From: Gammaproteobacteria bacterium
GTDB lineage: Bacteria > Pseudomonadota > Gammaproteobacteria > Enterobacterales > GCA-2746155
Reading direction: 5' to 3'
DNA length: 7,805 nucleotides
Assembly: GCA_024206355.1 (NCBI GenBank)
Contig: JAAGZM010000659.1
Span: 1-7,805 of the forward strand
Position numbers and translations under genes: made by a program. Of this stretch, positions 6,066 to 7,805 are shown piece by piece (the first letter of the stretch is position 1; every line of letters begins with the position of its first letter). A model generated the notes under the pieces. The model made no database searches. It was not told the DNA's origin and saw only the letters and a program-made list of their open reading frames with translations.

Positions 6066-7646
6066 ATGAGTCAGCTATCTGAACAAATACGCAAACGTCG
6101 CACTTTTGCTATCATCTCGCACCCAGATGCTGGTAAAACAACGATTACTGAAAAACTCTTACTTTATGGAAATGCTATTCAGATAGCAGGCACAGTAAAG
6201 AGTCGGAAGTCATCACGCCATGCCACATCCGATTGGATGGAAATGGAAAAACAACGTGGTATCTCGGTTACAACCTCAGTGATGCAATTTCCCTATAAGG
6301 CAAGCACGATAAATCTTTTGGATACACCCGGGCACGCTGACTTCTCTGAAGACACATACCGTACTTTGACTGCTGTTGATTCATCATTGATGGTAATTGA
6401 CGGTGCTAAGGGTGTAGAAGCTAGAACAATTAAATTGATGGATGTTTGTCGACTCAGAGACACTCCTATTTTAACCTTTATCAATAAGATGGATCGAGAT
6501 ATCCGTGATCCCATTGATTTACTCGATGAAGTTGAAGATGTTTTAAAAATTAATTGTGCACCGATAACTTGGCCAATAGGAATGGGTAAATACTTTAAAG
6601 GTGTTTATCATCTCTATAACGATAAAATTTATCTTTACTCAAAAGGCAAAGGTCACACTATCCAAGATGAAAACATCATTGAAGGGTTAGATAACCCAAA
6701 GCTAGATGAAGCTATTGGAAGTCTTGCTGAAGAATTACGAGAAGAACTAGAGTTAGTTCGTGGTGCCAGCCATGAATTTGACAAGGAAGACTTTATAACG
6801 GGTAAGTTAACTCCTGTTTATTTTGGTACTGCATTGGGTAATTTCGGTGTCGATCACATGCTTGATGGTCTAGTCGAATGGGCTCCTACGCCATTACCAA
6901 GACAGACTGAGAATAGAGAAGTAAGTGCTGATGAAGAAAATTTCAGCGGCTTTGTTTTTAAAATTCAAGCGAATATGGATCCTGCTCATCGTGACAGAAT
7001 AGCTTTTATGAGAGTTTGCTCTGGTAAATATGAAAAGGGCATGAAGTTACATCAGGTGCGGATCGGTAAAAATGTAACAATAGCTAATGCATTAACCTTT
7101 TTTGCAGGTGACAGAGAACATCTAGAAGAGGCTTGGCCTGGCGATATAATTGGCCTGCATAATCATGGTACTATTCAAATAGGTGATACCTTCACGGAAG
7201 GTGAAAAGCTAAGGTTTGCTGGTATTCCTAATTTTGCACCCGAATTGTTTAGAAGAGTACGCTTAAAAGATCCATTGAAAAATAAGGCTCTCCTCAAAGG
7301 TTTGGTTCAATTGTCAGAAGAGGGCGCGACACAAGTATTTAAACCGTTTAACAATAACGATATTATTCTTGGTGCTGTAGGAGTGTTGCAGTTTGACGTT
7401 GTTGAGCATCGTTTAAAAGCAGAATATGGTGTTGATTGTATTTATGATAATATCAATGTAGCAACAGCTCGTTGGATTAGTTGTGACGATGAAAAAATGC
7501 TGCAAGACTTTAGAAATAAGGCATCGGATAACTTGTCTGTCGATGGCGCTGGAAATTTGACTTACCTAGCACCGACACAGGTTAACTTAAGTTTAACGAT
7601 GGAACGTTGGCCTGATATAGAGTTTAGAGCGACAAGAGAACATTAA
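6066..7646 (+). CDS. prfC: Peptide chain release factor 3 (RF3)
   Basis: Translational GTPase that removes RF1 or RF2 from the ribosome after peptide release and takes part in post-peptidyl-transfer quality control. At 526 residues it is full length (E. coli 529). The G domain is complete: G1 SHPDAGKT at 18-25, the switch-I motif RGISVTTS from 64 with the G2 threonine, G3 DTPGH at 86-90 with the GTPase histidine His90, and G4 NKMDR at 140-144. The RF3-type insert with ITWPIGMGKYFKGVY follows, then domain II (from about 290, FVFKIQANMDPAHRDR) and domain III, ending in the family's TREH. This distinguishes it from EF-G, which is longer and lacks this ending. It has its own -10 box in the 97-base spacer after rimI but no good Shine-Dalgarno sequence before ATG 6066, so initiation may rely on the A+T-rich, weakly structured leader. 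Confidence 0.98.
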   Translation: MSQLSEQIRKRRTFAIISHPDAGKTTITEKLLLYGNAIQIAGTVKSRKSSRHATSDWMEMEKQRGISVTTSVMQFPYKASTINLLDTPGHADFSEDTYRTLTAVDSSLMVIDGAKGVEARTIKLMDVCRLRDTPILTFINKMDRDIRDPIDLLDEVEDVLKINCAPITWPIGMGKYFKGVYHLYNDKIYLYSKGKGHTIQDENIIEGLDNPKLDEAIGSLAEELREELELVRGASHEFDKEDFITGKLTPVYFGTALGNFGVDHMLDGLVEWAPTPLPRQTENREVSADEENFSGFVFKIQANMDPAHRDRIAFMRVCSGKYEKGMKLHQVRIGKNVTIANALTFFAGDREHLEEAWPGDIIGLHNHGTIQIGDTFTEGEKLRFAGIPNFAPELFRRVRLKDPLKNKALLKGLVQLSEEGATQVFKPFNNNDIILGAVGVLQFDVVEHRLKAEYGVDCIYDNINVATARWISCDDEKMLQDFRNKASDNLSVDGAGNLTYLAPTQVNLSLTMERWPDIEFRATREH

Positions 7647-7686
7647 TTAATACTTATTATAAAAATAAGAATTAAACAATAAAAAT

Positions 7687-7690
7687 AGGA
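7687..7690 (+). promoter_or_regulatory. Ribosome binding site of the tatD-type gene
   Basis: AGGA ends four bases before ATG 7695. It is close but usable, and shows that the start of the gene is still in place although its frame is soon interrupted. The 48-base spacer after prfC is almost pure A/T, with no convincing promoter. Confidence 0.4.
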
Positions 7691-7694
7691 ATAA

Positions 7695-7805
7695 ATGTTG
7701 GAATTATTTGATACACATTGCCATTTGAATTTTCCTACCTTCGATAGAGACAGAAAAATGCTGATCGATTAGCATACGGATAAACATCTTGAAGACTTGG
7801 AGAAG
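7695..7805 (+). pseudogene. Interrupted start of a TatD/YjjV-type metal-dependent hydrolase gene
   Basis: The first 25 codons read MLELFDTHCHLNFPTFDRDR then KMLID, a textbook TatD-family N-terminus: the HxH of DTHCHL supplies two metal ligands, and FPxFDxDR is usual in the family. TatD members are Mg-dependent DNases or related hydrolases of about 250-270 residues. A TAG at 7770-7772 ends the frame after Asp25, where the family continues with a helix and a Gly-Val/Ile strand. The neighbouring frames give family-like scraps (RLAYG before a stop; SIRINILKT in the other), so more than one small indel is likely and no single shift restores a good sequence. E. coli also has the TatD-type gene yjjV a short way from prfC, which supports YjjV identity. 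The window ends 33 bases after the stop, so a restart downstream or a sequencing error cannot be excluded. Confidence 0.7.

Noticed and set aside
7653..7669. Hairpin CTTATT-ATAAA-AATAAG after prfC as a terminator.
   Set aside because: The stem is only A/T plus one G-C pair and no T-run follows on the + strand; expected often by chance in such DNA.
1..7805. CRISPR array, insertion sequence, integrase site, or toxin-antitoxin/defence operon.
   Set aside because: No regularly spaced repeats, terminal inverted repeats, transposase or recognisable defence protein was found on either strand.

Overview
The window is an A+T-rich piece of gammaproteobacterial chromosome with all secure genes on the + strand. 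Support comes from a full-length bacterial glutaminyl-tRNA synthetase of the E. coli type, a psi (HolD) subunit of DNA polymerase III, RimI and RF3 (PrfC). The order holD-rimI-prfC-TatD/YjjV resembles the E. coli holD-rimI-yjjG-prfC...yjjV neighbourhood, but yjjG is absent and glnS sits directly upstream. Low G+C, weak or missing Shine-Dalgarno sequences, a TTG-started orphan gene and an interrupted tatD-type gene at the right edge would fit a lineage under relaxed selection, such as a host-associated one. That is inference, and I cannot name a genus.

Layout. 1-168: A+T-rich flank, with an open frame on the - strand (1-117) that could be a decayed gene fragment. 169-1407: unrecognised, probably helical 412-residue protein, much A+T-richer than the rest. 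1510-3045: secreted serine carboxypeptidase-like protein (family S10) with an intact catalytic triad and its own plausible promoter. 3046-3213: non-coding, holding an alternating GAACC/GGTTC inverted repeat before glnS. 3214-5968: tightly coupled glnS-holD-rimI operon, in which both internal junctions are the overlapping stop/start TAATG. 5969-6065: spacer with a perfect TATAAT box. 6066-7646: prfC. 7695-7805: start of a TatD/YjjV-type metal hydrolase gene stopped by TAG after 25 codons, apparently broken.

Working together. The operon and prfC serve core information processing: tRNA-Gln charging, replisome assembly (psi), N-terminal acetylation of ribosomal protein bS18 (RimI) and release-factor recycling (RF3). 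The first two genes are accessory. I see no CRISPR array, insertion sequence, tRNA, rRNA or obvious defence system. The points most worth a second look are the HolD protein, which reads as a cysteine-free relative of family-4 uracil-DNA glycosylases, the broken tatD-type gene, and the orphan A+T-rich gene.
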